A stretch of DNA of 55,594 bases, from the NCBI GenBank assembly GCA_964442285.1, contig CAYTZH010000036.1:1-55594 (forward strand), written 5' to 3'. How positions within the stretch are numbered: the first letter of the stretch is position 1; every line of letters begins with the position of its first letter. This DNA comes from CAYTZH01 sp964442285. GTDB lineage: Bacteria; Myxococcota_A; UBA9160; JAFDET01. Below the pieces are notes generated by a model that ran no database searches, was not told where the DNA came from, and was given only the letters and a program-made list of their open reading frames with translations. Below are positions 40,295-49,045 of this stretch, one piece after another. The translations under genes were made by a program, and so were the position numbers.

Positions 40295-41302
40295 CTACTC
40301 GAGCCAGGACGGGGTCGGCAGCCCCTTGCTGCGCAGGAACGCCGGGTTGAACAGCTTCGACTGGTAGCGGTTGCCCCAGTCGCACAGGATCGTCACGATG
40401 GTGTGTCCCGGACCCAGCTCTCGGGCGAGGCGGATGGCGCTCGCCACGTTGATCCCGCTCGACCCCCCGAGGCACAGCCCCTCCTCCTTGAGCAGGTCGA
40501 AGACGATCGGGAGCGCCTCCTCGTCGGGGATCTGGTAGGCGTCGTCGAAGGGGCCGTCCTTCACGTTGCCGGTCACGCGACCCTGGCCGATGCCCTCGGT
40601 GATGGAGCTGCCCTCGCCCTTGAGCTCGCCGTGCTTGATCCAGTGGTACATGGCGGCGCCCATGGGGTCGGCGGCGACGATCCGCACGTCGGGCCGCTGC
40701 TCCTTCAGGTAGAGGCCGACGCCCGAGAGGGTGCCGCCGGTGCCGATTGCGCAGGTGAAGCCGTCCACCCGGCCGTCGGTCTGGCGCCAGATCTCCGGTC
40801 CGGTGGAGCGGACGTGGCCATTGCGGTTGGAGAGGTTGTCCCACTGGTTGGCGTAGAGCACCCCGTTGGGCTCGGTCTTGGCGAGCTCCTCGGCGGTGCG
40901 CTCGGCGACGTGCACGTAGTTGCCCGGGTTCTTGAAGGGGACCGCGGGCACCTCCATGAGCTCGGCGCCGCACAGCCGGAGCATGTCCTTCTTCTCCTGG
41001 CTCTGGGTCTCCGGGATGACGATCACGGTGCGGTAGCCCCGGGCGTTGCCCACCATGGCGAGGCCGATCCCCGTGTTGCCCGCCGTCCCCTCCACCACGA
41101 CGCCGCCCGGCCGCAGCCGGCCCTCCTCCTCGGCGTCGAGGATCATGTAGAGCGCCGCGCGATCCTTCACGGAGCCGCCCGGGTTCAGGAACTCGGCCTT
41201 GCCGAGGATCTCGCAGCCGGTGAGCTCCGAGGCCTTGCGCAGCTTGATGAGCGGGGTGTTGCCGACGGTGCCGACGAAGCCGTCGCGAATGTCCCGGGTC
41301 AT
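40295..41302 (-). CDS. cysK: Cysteine synthase
   Basis: This PLP enzyme joins O-acetylserine (or O-phosphoserine) with sulfide to make cysteine. PLP Lys46 lies in FLNPGGSVKDRAA. VVEGTAGNTGIGLAMVG binds substrate, CAIGTGGTLSGVG the phosphate. LCLGGSSGINVASAIRLARELGPGHTIVTILCDWGNRY is near the end. The 335 residues are typical. The ATG has GGAGGA upstream. It lies with DUF4202, rhodanese-fusion and sulfite reductase genes on the same strand, so a sulfur-assimilation role is likely. Confidence 0.93.
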   Translation of the reverse strand: MTRDIRDGFVGTVGNTPLIKLRKASELTGCEILGKAEFLNPGGSVKDRAALYMILDAEEEGRLRPGGVVVEGTAGNTGIGLAMVGNARGYRTVIVIPETQSQEKKDMLRLCGAELMEVPAVPFKNPGNYVHVAERTAEELAKTEPNGVLYANQWDNLSNRNGHVRSTGPEIWRQTDGRVDGFTCAIGTGGTLSGVGLYLKEQRPDVRIVAADPMGAAMYHWIKHGELKGEGSSITEGIGQGRVTGNVKDGPFDDAYQIPDEEALPIVFDLLKEEGLCLGGSSGINVASAIRLARELGPGHTIVTILCDWGNRYQSKLFNPAFLRSKGLPTPSWLE

Positions 41303-41335
41303 GGGTCGTCCTCCATCCTTCGAAGGGGGGTGAGT

Positions 41336-41929
41336 CTAGGCATCTTCCGCGGCGCGGCGCAGCCACTCGGCCGAGGCCGGGTCGAGGGGGAGGCCCCGTG
41401 CGGCCTCGATCGCCTCGGGGCTCATCTTCCGGAGGGTCTTGCGCGTGACGTCGAGGAGCTTCTCCGGCTCGAGTCGCTCCGCGAGATCGGCGAACTGGGT
41501 CTCGAGGAAGACCAGGCACAGGGCGTCCTCGAGCACCTGGACCTCCGGGTCGCGACCCAGGCCGCGCTTGGTCACCAGTGCCTGGACCCGCGCGATCTCC
41601 GCCTCGCCGTAGCCGCACGCCGCCAGCACGCGGCCCGCCTCCTCGGCGTGGAGCGCCTGCAGCGCCTTGCGCCAGCGGTGGTAGCCGGCGCGGCCCTCCG
41701 GATAGTCCGCGCGCGGGATCGCCCAGCGCCGCAGGTGGTGGGCGCGGGCCGCCAGGCGCAGGGCCTCGCCGGCGTCCGGGCGGAGCCGGGTGACCCACTG
41801 GCTGGCCAGCTCCGCGTGGGCGAGCTCCTTGGGACGCAGCTCGCCCCGGACCTGGATCCGTTGGGGGTCGTCGGCGTTGCGGGCGTCGATGGCCGCGAGG
41901 GCCCGGCGGAGGCGGTCCGCGTCGGCCAC
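41336..41929 (-). CDS. DUF4202 protein
   Basis: The 197-residue soluble protein matches DUF4202 by eye. It has AIDARNADDPQRI near the start, then ELAHAELASQWVTRLRPDAGEALRLAARAHHLRRWAIPRADYPEGRAGYHRWRKALQ, an HD-like helical pattern with the AHH pair, then EDALCLVFLETQFADL. Its biochemical role is unknown. Such genes tend to sit in sulfur-assimilation clusters, as here, between the cysteine synthase and the rhodanese fusion. The GTG start lies 10 bp from the upstream gene. Confidence 0.75.
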   Translation of the reverse strand: MADADRLRRALAAIDARNADDPQRIQVRGELRPKELAHAELASQWVTRLRPDAGEALRLAARAHHLRRWAIPRADYPEGRAGYHRWRKALQALHAEEAGRVLAACGYGEAEIARVQALVTKRGLGRDPEVQVLEDALCLVFLETQFADLAERLEPEKLLDVTRKTLRKMSPEAIEAARGLPLDPASAEWLRRAAEDA

Positions 41930-41938
41930 GCAGGCCGC

Positions 41939-42871
41939 TCAGTAGCGGGTCAGGCTCGGATCGATGCGATCGATCCAGGCGAGGATGCCGCCGCGCAGAT
42001 GCCAGGCGTCCTCGAAGCCCGCCTCGCGCAGGGCTCTCACGGCCTGGGCGCCGCGGCCGCCCACCTTGCAGTGGACCACCGTGTGGGCCTCGGGGTCGAG
42101 CTCGCCGATCCGTCCGGCGAGGCTCTTCAAGGGGATGAGCTCGCCGCCCAGGTTGCAGACGGCGTACTCGTCCGGCTCCCGCACGTCGATCAGCACGAAG
42201 GGCCTTCCCGACTCGCGCAGGCGCTGCAGGTCCTCGGGCTCGATGTCCCAGTCGCTCTGCTTCTCGGGCGTTGCGGTGCCGATCTCGGTCCCGTCGGCGC
42301 CTCCCAGGCGACCTAGGAGCGTGTCGAGGTCGCTCGCGGCCTCGGCCCGGATCCGTACCGCGACGGCCTGGCGCGGGTCGTCGGCGTGCTCGCGGGAGAG
42401 TTCGCAGGGCCCGAAGAGCTCCCGGGCGAGGGGCTCGATCTCCTTGGCGAGGGCCTCGTAGGTGGCGGCGTCGTTGGGCGCCGCCAGCCGATCGAGCACG
42501 TGGACCGCGGCGCTGGCGGTGTCGAGGCGGAGCTCCGTCGAGCCGTCGCGCGTGATCGCGGCGGCCGCGACGAGCGCCTTGCGGAACGCGTCCCGAAGGG
42601 TGCCGGCCAGGGGTGTTCCGGCGGCGCGCTTGCGCACCGTGAGGAGGCCGGTGCGCCCCCCGGTGCGGTCGATGGCGTACTCCACCTCGTGCCCGATCAG
42701 CATGATCCCGGGTCCGTCGGGCACGTGGGCGTAGTCCGCGACGTCGAGCAGCAGCCCCTCCACGGACCCGTCCTGGATGAAGCGGTGGAAGAGGCCGATG
42801 AAGGGCCCCAGCTCGATGGGGCGTTCCGGGTCGACGCTGAAGAGCTTGACGGCGAGGCGATGGGGCTGCAT
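41939..42871 (-). CDS. Rhodanese-domain fusion protein in sulfur cluster
   Basis: The 310-residue protein has an N-terminal domain of about 185 residues that I cannot name (MQPHRLAVKLFSVDPERPIELGPFIGLFHRFIQDGSVEGLLLDVADYAHVPDGPGIMLIGHEVEYAIDRTGGRTGLLTVRK). A C-terminal rhodanese domain follows: RPFVLIDVREPDEYAVCNLGGELIPLKSL and VVHCKVGGRGAQAVRALREAGF with active Cys268. The rhodanese would carry persulfide sulfur. The start overlaps the sulfite reductase stop by 1 bp (ATGA/TGA), so the two are translationally coupled. Confidence 0.85.
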   Translation of the reverse strand: MQPHRLAVKLFSVDPERPIELGPFIGLFHRFIQDGSVEGLLLDVADYAHVPDGPGIMLIGHEVEYAIDRTGGRTGLLTVRKRAAGTPLAGTLRDAFRKALVAAAAITRDGSTELRLDTASAAVHVLDRLAAPNDAATYEALAKEIEPLARELFGPCELSREHADDPRQAVAVRIRAEAASDLDTLLGRLGGADGTEIGTATPEKQSDWDIEPEDLQRLRESGRPFVLIDVREPDEYAVCNLGGELIPLKSLAGRIGELDPEAHTVVHCKVGGRGAQAVRALREAGFEDAWHLRGGILAWIDRIDPSLTRY

Positions 42872-45165
42872 CAGGCGTTGGCTTCCTGTCCGGCGTCGGG
42901 CGCGTCGAGCGGGACGCCGCCTCCGCCCCCGGCCTGGGCGGCGAGCCGGGCCTCGCAGGCGTGGCTCGCCTCGATGAAGAGCAGCGCCTCCTCGATGCGG
43001 CGCGCGGCCGCGTCGCGATCCACGTCGCCCGGACCCTCGGCGTGGCGTTCCAGGAGGTACTGACCGAACTTGCCCTTGGCGTACTTGTCGAAGAAGCGCT
43101 CGTTGTCGAAGAAGCGCTCCCGGAACTGCTTCACCACGTCGTCCGCGTCCTCGGTGACGTCGATGAACTCGATGCGCACCAGGGCGCGGGCCGCGGAGAG
43201 CATGGCCCGATAGGCCAGGTCCTCGGCCTCGCCGAAGTCGCCCTCGTCCAGGGAGATCTGGGCGTCGAAGGCCTGGGACTCCGCCTTCACCACCTCGATC
43301 CCGAACAGCGAGACCACCTCGCCCGCGCACTCGCCAACGCCCAGGTCGCCGATGGTGAACTCGCGGACGTCGCTCCAGTCGCTGTAGAACTCCGGCGCCT
43401 CCGCGTAGGGCGCCACCTTGGCGAAGGGCTGGACGATCTGCTTCACGTTGCGCTTGCCCAGCCGGGCGATCCAGCCCTGGAAGCTCTCGCCGGGCTCGCG
43501 GCCCTGGGCGAAGGCGTCGGCGAGGGCCTCCACCACCTGGGGCGCGGCCTTGCTCGGCACCGAGCCCATGGGCAGACCGTAGGCGCCGGCGTTCTCCGTC
43601 CACTGGCCGCCGAGCACCACCTGGAAGTGGGGAACCGTCCGGCTGTCGATCTTGCGGCTGTTGCCGTAGAAGCCGATGTCGGCAACGTGATGCTGGCCGC
43701 AGCTGTTGAAGCAGCCGGAGATCTTGACCCGCAGGCCCTTGATGGCCTCGGGGAGCGTCGCCGACTTGGCGGCCAGGCGCGCGCGGAGCTCGCCGCCCAG
43801 GCCGCGGCTCGCGGCGATGCCGAGCTTGCAGGTGTCGGTGCCCGGGCAGGACGTCACGTCGACGATGGTGCCCGCGTCCGGCGCCGCCAGCCCGACCTCC
43901 GCCAGCGCCTCGTAGAGCGGGACCAGGTCCGCCTCGGACACGAAGCGGAGCACCACGTTCTGCTCGACGCTGGTGCGGATGTTGTCCCCCACGAAGCGCC
44001 GGGCGATGTCGGCCAGGGCGCGGCCCTGGTCCGAGGTGAGGTCGCCCAGGGGCAGGTTGAGGGTGACCACCGCGTAGCCATCCTGGCGCTGGGCCTGGAC
44101 GTTGGTGGCGAGCCAGGCCTCGAAGCCCTCGGGCAGCGGTCCGTTGCCCCGCGGCGCCGGCGGGCGCACCGGCTCGCTGCCCGTCACGGGCAGGTCGCCG
44201 AGGAAGGCGGTCCAGCGATCGTCGTGGGGGAGCTGGGCGAACTCCTCGTCCACCAGCCGGCGGAACTCGTCGATGCCGAGCTTGGCCACCAGGAACTTGA
44301 TCCGGGCCCGGTTGCGGTTCTTCTTCTCGCCCAGGCGCGCGAACACCCGGGAGACGGCCTGGGTGCGGGGGAGGAGCTCCTCCACCGGGATGAACTCGTA
44401 CAGCGTCTTGGCCTGGTGGGGCACGGCGCCGAGGCCGCCGCCCACCACCATCTTGAAGCCGCGCTGGCCGCCCTGCATCCGCGCCACGTAGCCGGCGTCG
44501 TGGAGCTGGACGAGGCCGCAGGCCTCGTGCTCGCAGCCGGAGAAGGCCGGCTTGAACTTGCGGCCGAAGTCCTGCACATCCGGGTGGCCGAGCAGGAAGC
44601 GCATCAGGGCGCTGGCGTAGGGCGAGACGTCGAAGGCCTCGGTCTTGCAGACGCCCGAGAGCGGGCAGGCGGTGACGTTGCGGACCGAGTTGCCGCAGGC
44701 CTCCCGGGTGGTGATGTCGACCGCCGCCAGCCGGCGCATCAGGTCCGGCGTGTCCTCGATGTGCACGAAGTGGAGCTGGATGTCCTGCCGCGTGGTGACG
44801 TGGAGGATGGCATCCGAGTACTCCTCGGCCAGGTCCGAGAGCACCTCGAGCTGTTCCGGCGAGACGCCGCCGAAGGGGATCTTGATGCGCTGCATGCCCG
44901 GGGCGTCCCAGAGCGTCTCCGGCCCCTTGGTCGGGACGTCCGGAAAGGCCAGGGCGCGCTCGGCCACGCCGTCGTGGCGCTTGCCGTTGTCGTAGCGCTG
45001 GCCGTAGACGCCCCGGCGCAGACGGGTCTCGGCGAAGACCTTGTCCTCCAGCTTGCCCTGCTTGCGCAGCCCGATCTGGCCCTCGAACAGGTCGATCTCG
45101 TCGGCCCAGTTCGGGTCCATCGAGGGGGCGAGCGTCTCCTTCCAGCTGGAGGGGGTTCCGGTCAT
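42871..45165 (-). CDS. Siroheme sulfite (nitrite) reductase with C-terminal helical domain
   Basis: The 764-residue protein has the nitrite/sulfite reductase ferredoxin-like repeats. The siroheme/4Fe-4S site is TSCPGTDTCKLGIA (Cys440, Cys446) and KISGCFNSCGQHHVADIGFYG (Cys485, Cys489). The first half has TREACGNSVRNVTACPLSGVCKTEAFD and KFKPAFSGCEHEACGLVQLHDAGYVA. Genes nearby favour sulfite reduction to sulfide. Residues after about 600 form an extra helical part (EDLAYRAMLSAARALVRIEFIDV...FRERFFDNERFFDKY), HEPN-like in appearance. It is first gene of the sulfur run. Confidence 0.9.
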   Translation of the reverse strand: MTGTPSSWKETLAPSMDPNWADEIDLFEGQIGLRKQGKLEDKVFAETRLRRGVYGQRYDNGKRHDGVAERALAFPDVPTKGPETLWDAPGMQRIKIPFGGVSPEQLEVLSDLAEEYSDAILHVTTRQDIQLHFVHIEDTPDLMRRLAAVDITTREACGNSVRNVTACPLSGVCKTEAFDVSPYASALMRFLLGHPDVQDFGRKFKPAFSGCEHEACGLVQLHDAGYVARMQGGQRGFKMVVGGGLGAVPHQAKTLYEFIPVEELLPRTQAVSRVFARLGEKKNRNRARIKFLVAKLGIDEFRRLVDEEFAQLPHDDRWTAFLGDLPVTGSEPVRPPAPRGNGPLPEGFEAWLATNVQAQRQDGYAVVTLNLPLGDLTSDQGRALADIARRFVGDNIRTSVEQNVVLRFVSEADLVPLYEALAEVGLAAPDAGTIVDVTSCPGTDTCKLGIAASRGLGGELRARLAAKSATLPEAIKGLRVKISGCFNSCGQHHVADIGFYGNSRKIDSRTVPHFQVVLGGQWTENAGAYGLPMGSVPSKAAPQVVEALADAFAQGREPGESFQGWIARLGKRNVKQIVQPFAKVAPYAEAPEFYSDWSDVREFTIGDLGVGECAGEVVSLFGIEVVKAESQAFDAQISLDEGDFGEAEDLAYRAMLSAARALVRIEFIDVTEDADDVVKQFRERFFDNERFFDKYAKGKFGQYLLERHAEGPGDVDRDAAARRIEEALLFIEASHACEARLAAQAGGGGGVPLDAPDAGQEANA

Positions 45166-45475
45166 CGAGTGCTCCCGGGGCGGCCCGGCGCAGACCGCGG
45201 GCCTTCGTTGGTCGTGGGTGAGGGGAAGGGCGGGTGTCGGGTCGCCGCTCCGGGCCCCACCGGCGCGGCCCTCCAGGGGCCGGTCGCCGAGGCTGCCAGG
45301 ACTCTACATCGACCCCGGGGGCCCAACAAGCGCAGGCCCCGCGGGTGGTGCGTCTTGCCCCAGTCGCTGCAGGACGCCGGGCCTCGGCGTCGCGGATCGA
45401 GCCGCATCGAGACTGTAGATGCCGGGGGCCGGCGTCGGTCACGCCCGCCCGGGACAGGGGCGTCGCGCCGGCTGC
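45166..45475. other. Leader/intergenic region upstream of sulfite reductase
   Basis: A 310-bp gap between the sulfite reductase start and the stop of the glycosyltransferase gene. It contains the promoter candidate at 45301-45329 and a long GC-rich leader of about 130 nt. TCTACA (45303-45308) and TGTAGA (45414-45419) form a loose inverted pair. I see no conserved SAM or other riboswitch core. Confidence 0.4.
45301..45329 (-). promoter_or_regulatory. Candidate promoter of the sulfite reductase operon
   Basis: On the minus strand, TTGTTG (45324-45329) and TAGAGT (45301-45306) are 17 bp apart. This is a moderate housekeeping promoter, about 130 bp before the reductase ATG, leaving a long leader. 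Confidence 0.35.
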
Positions 45476-46783
45476 TCAGGCCGTCCGGCGCAGCGCGCGC
45501 GAGCGAGGCAGCAGCTCCTTCAGCGGCACCGAGAGCGCCTCGCCCTCGTGGTGCAGCTCGGCCCGCGGGAGCAGCACCCGTTCGACGATCTCGTCCCAGG
45601 CGTAGCGGCGGGCGGTGGCCTGACCGGCTCGCCGCATGCCCTGTACCCGCTCGGGGGAGGCCTTGAGTCGGCGGAACAGGCTCAGGAACTCGCGCGGGTC
45701 GTCGGTCTCGAGCACGATGGCGTTCTGTCCCGGCTGGGCGTAGTCCTCCCCGGAGCAGCCCGTGCAGGCCACGCCGCCCACGGCCATGGCCTCCAGCCCC
45801 ACCAGGCCGAAGGGCTCGTGGGTGCTGTTGGCCAGGACGGCGTCCGAGCTCCGGAACAGGGCGCGGCGGGCATCCGGGTCCACGAAGGAGCGGAGGTTCA
45901 CCACGTCGGCGTCCTGGGTGTGCTGGAGGGCCCGGGCCAACCCCACGGGGCCTTCCTGCTCCGCGCTGCGGTCGACCACCCGGAGCCCGGCCGACCGGGC
46001 TCGTTCCAGCACCTCGTGGCCGTGGGGCTCACTCCCGCCCCGGGCGACGAGCAGCGGCTGCCAGCCCCGCCGCTTCATCTCCGCCACGAGGTCGATCGTC
46101 CCCAGCCAGCGCTTGTCCGGATCCCAACGCGCCATCTTGGTCAGCAGGGTGCGCCCTCGGAAGCGGCGGCGGAGCTCGCGCACGGCCGCCTGGTCGGGGG
46201 CCTCGAAGCAGTCGGCGGTGAGCCCGTTCGGGATTACCAGGGCCTCCGCGCCGTGCTCGCGCATGCGCTGCTTCATGTAGCGGCTGACCGTGGTGACCGC
46301 GGCCGCCGCGGAGAGCGCCTGCCAGGGCACCCGCTCGAAGCCGAAGGTGTTGTTGGCGTTCCAGAGCATGCTCACCTGGTCGCGCAGCCCGGCGATCCGC
46401 AGCAGCCCGTGGAGGTGGAGGACGGCGCCGACGGTCTGCCACTCCTCGGCGATGACGACGCTCCGGCCGCCCTCCTCCAGGTGACGTCCCAGGTACTCCT
46501 CCAGCAGGAACGGCGGGAGCGAGCCGCTGTAGTCGCCGACCTTGCCCTCCTCGCCGTCGTAGACGCCGCCGGGGTGGTACCGACTCACCCACTGGCACCA
46601 GCGATGCAGGTGAAGGCAGCCGTGCTGTTCGTGGCCCGGGAGATCGGGGTCGCCGACGAACCAGAGGTGGGTCTCCAGTCCGCGGGCGGCGAGCGTCTCG
46701 GCGAGACCGACGATCCGGGTGGCCAGGCCGCCGGCGCGGGCGTAGCGATCGGGGCCTTCGAAGGACAGCAGGTGGAACTGCAT
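45476..46783 (-). CDS. GT4/GT5-like glycosyltransferase
   Basis: The 435-residue GT-B protein starts MQFHLLSFEGPDRYARAGGLATRIVGLAETLAARG, with the acceptor glycine-rich loop of starch/glycogen-synthase-like enzymes. It continues with AAAAVTTVSRYMKQRMREHGAEALVIPNGLT, LLTKMARWDPDKRWLGTIDLVAEM and SSDAVLANSTHEPFGLVGLEAMAVGGVACTG, whose EPFGLVGLEAMA is the nucleotide-sugar site. It is likely to build or extend an alpha-glucan, given the divergent phosphorylase. Substrate (ADP/UDP-glucose or trehalose type) cannot be fixed. ATG 46783 was chosen where the GT-B fold begins. Confidence 0.85.
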   Translation of the reverse strand: MQFHLLSFEGPDRYARAGGLATRIVGLAETLAARGLETHLWFVGDPDLPGHEQHGCLHLHRWCQWVSRYHPGGVYDGEEGKVGDYSGSLPPFLLEEYLGRHLEEGGRSVVIAEEWQTVGAVLHLHGLLRIAGLRDQVSMLWNANNTFGFERVPWQALSAAAAVTTVSRYMKQRMREHGAEALVIPNGLTADCFEAPDQAAVRELRRRFRGRTLLTKMARWDPDKRWLGTIDLVAEMKRRGWQPLLVARGGSEPHGHEVLERARSAGLRVVDRSAEQEGPVGLARALQHTQDADVVNLRSFVDPDARRALFRSSDAVLANSTHEPFGLVGLEAMAVGGVACTGCSGEDYAQPGQNAIVLETDDPREFLSLFRRLKASPERVQGMRRAGQATARRYAWDEIVERVLLPRAELHHEGEALSVPLKELLPRSRALRRTA

Positions 46784-47064
46784 GGAGGACGTTCTCCTGG
46801 GCTCTGCGCCGACGCGAGGTGCGCGATCGGTTCTCTCGGGGTTTGCACGCAGCGTGCCAGCGGGAGATCCCTCCGCTGGCCCTTCCGGCGCGCCCGCGCG
46901 CGGATCGGGCGGCAGTGCGCCGCACGCCTGGACAGGAAGTGGGGCAGGGTGGCATCCGGCCAGACCCGCACCGTGTCGCTTCGGCCGGCTGGCCACGGCC
47001 GCGCTGTGCCGGCTTCGGCCAGCATCTTGGCGGCGGCGCGCGAGACCGTCATCCTATTGGGGTG

Positions 47065-48795
47065 ATGCTCCAGAACCGACTCGTCGCCTACTTCTCGATG
47101 GAGATCGCCCTCGAGTCCGAGATCCCCACCTACTCGGGTGGGCTCGGCGGCCTCGCGGGCGACACGATCCGATCGGCCGCCGACCAGGGCCTGGAGCTGG
47201 TCGCCGTGAGCCTCGTCCACCGACGGGGCTACTTCCGGCAGTCGCTCCGCGCGGGCTCCGGCCTCCAGCGGGAGGAGCCCGACGATTGGCGACCCGAGGA
47301 TCGCCTGGAGGCGCTCGAGCCGCGCGTCAGCCTGGAGGTCGCCGGAAGGTCGGTTCACGTGCGGGCCTGGCAGTATTCGGTGCGGGGCATCAACGGCCAC
47401 CAGGTTCCGGTGGTCCTGCTGGACACGAACCTGCCGCAGAACACGCCGGAGGACCGTCGCCTTACTGACAACCTGTACGGCGGAGACGATCGCTATCGGC
47501 TCTCCCAGGAGATCGTGCTCGGCATGGCCGGCGTGCGGATGCTCCGCGCGCTCGGCTATCGCGAGATCGCCCGCTTCCACCTCAACGAAGGCCACGCGGC
47601 CCTGGCGGTCCTGGCGCTCCTCGAGGAGCACGTGGGGGAGAAGCACTCGGAGGTCCAGCTCTCCACCGCCCTCTCCCGCATCCGCGACCGTTGCGTGTTC
47701 ACCACCCACACGCCCGTGCCGGCCGGCCACGACCGCTTCCCCATGCAGCTGGCGAGCACCCTGCTGCCCGGGCGTCAGGTGGAGCGCCTGCGCTGGCTCG
47801 GCCAGAAGGAGCACGTGAACCTCACGGACGTGGCCCTGCGCGCCTCGAGCTTCGTGAACGGGGTGGCCATGCGACACGGCGAGGTGTCTCGGGGCATGTT
47901 CCCGGACTACCCCATCTACTCCATCACCAACGGCATCCACCCGGCGACCTGGGCGTCGGATCCGTTCCAGCTCCTGTTCGACCGGTTCATTCCGGATTGG
48001 CGTCGCGACGCGTTTTCGCTGCGCTACGCCGTCGGGATTCCGACCCACGAGATCGACAGCGCCCACCGGCTGGCCAAGCGCAACCTGATCGAGCTCGTGA
48101 ATCGGGAGACCCGGGCCGACTTCGACCTCGAGACGATCACCATCGCCTTCGCGCGGCGGTCGACGGCCTACAAGCGACCCACCCTGGTGTTCCACGACCT
48201 GCAGCGGCTCGCCCGGATCGCCGCCGAAGTGGGGCCACTCCAGCTGGTGCTCGCCGGAAAGGCCCATCCGCGCGACGACGAGGGGAAGGGACTGATCCAG
48301 AAGGTCCACGCGGCTGCGCAGGACCTCCAGGGCCGCGTGTCGGTGGCCTTCCTGCCGGGCTACGACCTCGACCTGGCGCGGACGATGGTCTCGGGCGGCG
48401 ACGCCTGGCTGAACACGCCCGTCCCGCCCCTCGAGGCCTCGGGCACGAGCGGCATGAAGGCGGCCCTGAACGGCGTTCCCAGCCTGAGCATCCTCGACGG
48501 CTGGTGGGTGGAGGGCTGCGTGGAGGGGGTCACCGGCTGGGCCATCGGCTCGGACCAGTACGGCATGGCGGACCCGGACGGCGACGCGCTCCACGCCGCC
48601 GCGCTCTACGACAAGCTGGAGTTCGCGGTCCTCCCCACCTACTACGGCCGCCGCGATCGCTACGTGGAGATGATGCGCTCCTGTATCGCCATCAACGCCT
48701 CGTTCTTCAACAGCCAGCGCATGCTGCTGCAGTACGTCTCGGAGGCGTATCGCGAGGGGGCCGTCGACGGGGCGCCGGGCGCGGCCCCCTCCTGA
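47065..48795 (+). CDS. glgP: Alpha-glucan phosphorylase (short GT35)
   Basis: The 576-residue GT35 enzyme releases glucose 1-phosphate from alpha-glucans. It begins RLVAYFSMEIALESEIPTYSGGLGGLAGD, has FHLNEGHAALAVLAL, TTHTPVPAGHDRFP and SITNGIHPATW, then the phosphate/PLP region FARRSTAYKRPTLVF and EASGTSGMKAALNGVPSLSILDGWW, where Lys in SGMK should hold PLP. It is shorter than classical glycogen phosphorylases, like the AMP-independent archaeal/bacterial type. A GTG at 47062 is an alternative start. It is divergent from the glycosyltransferase (281-bp gap), so synthesis and breakdown may be co-regulated. Confidence 0.9.
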   Translation: MLQNRLVAYFSMEIALESEIPTYSGGLGGLAGDTIRSAADQGLELVAVSLVHRRGYFRQSLRAGSGLQREEPDDWRPEDRLEALEPRVSLEVAGRSVHVRAWQYSVRGINGHQVPVVLLDTNLPQNTPEDRRLTDNLYGGDDRYRLSQEIVLGMAGVRMLRALGYREIARFHLNEGHAALAVLALLEEHVGEKHSEVQLSTALSRIRDRCVFTTHTPVPAGHDRFPMQLASTLLPGRQVERLRWLGQKEHVNLTDVALRASSFVNGVAMRHGEVSRGMFPDYPIYSITNGIHPATWASDPFQLLFDRFIPDWRRDAFSLRYAVGIPTHEIDSAHRLAKRNLIELVNRETRADFDLETITIAFARRSTAYKRPTLVFHDLQRLARIAAEVGPLQLVLAGKAHPRDDEGKGLIQKVHAAAQDLQGRVSVAFLPGYDLDLARTMVSGGDAWLNTPVPPLEASGTSGMKAALNGVPSLSILDGWWVEGCVEGVTGWAIGSDQYGMADPDGDALHAAALYDKLEFAVLPTYYGRRDRYVEMMRSCIAINASFFNSQRMLLQYVSEAYREGAVDGAPGAAPS

Positions 48796-48851
48796 CGCGG
48801 GGTGGCGGCGGGGGCCGCCGGATCCCTCGCGCCGCGGCCGCCCGCCCCTCC

Positions 48852-48869
48852 GGTGCGCGACTGCGCACC
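48852..48869. terminator. Hairpin after the phosphorylase gene
   Basis: GGTGCGC (48852-48858) and GCGCACC (48863-48869) form a perfect 7-bp stem with a GACT loop, 57 bp beyond the phosphorylase stop. No T-run follows. Confidence 0.45.
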
Positions 48870-49045
48870 CCAAGCGTCTGGAATCCCTGGGTTTCCTCCA
48901 GCTCGAGCCGGGTCGGGCCCGGGCGTGCCCCGCCCCGTGCCTTCTCGGATTCTCCACGGGCGGCGCCCCCACCCTGGGGCATGATGTGTGTCGTCCCGAA
49001 CCCGGCCCGCGTCGCCGCACAACGAGCAACCGGAGGATGCCCAGG

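Noticed and set aside
45303..45419. TCTACA and TGTAGA inverted pair about 110 bp apart in the sulfite reductase leader
   Set aside because: Six-base arms this far apart are likely by chance; no supporting structure or known regulator motif.
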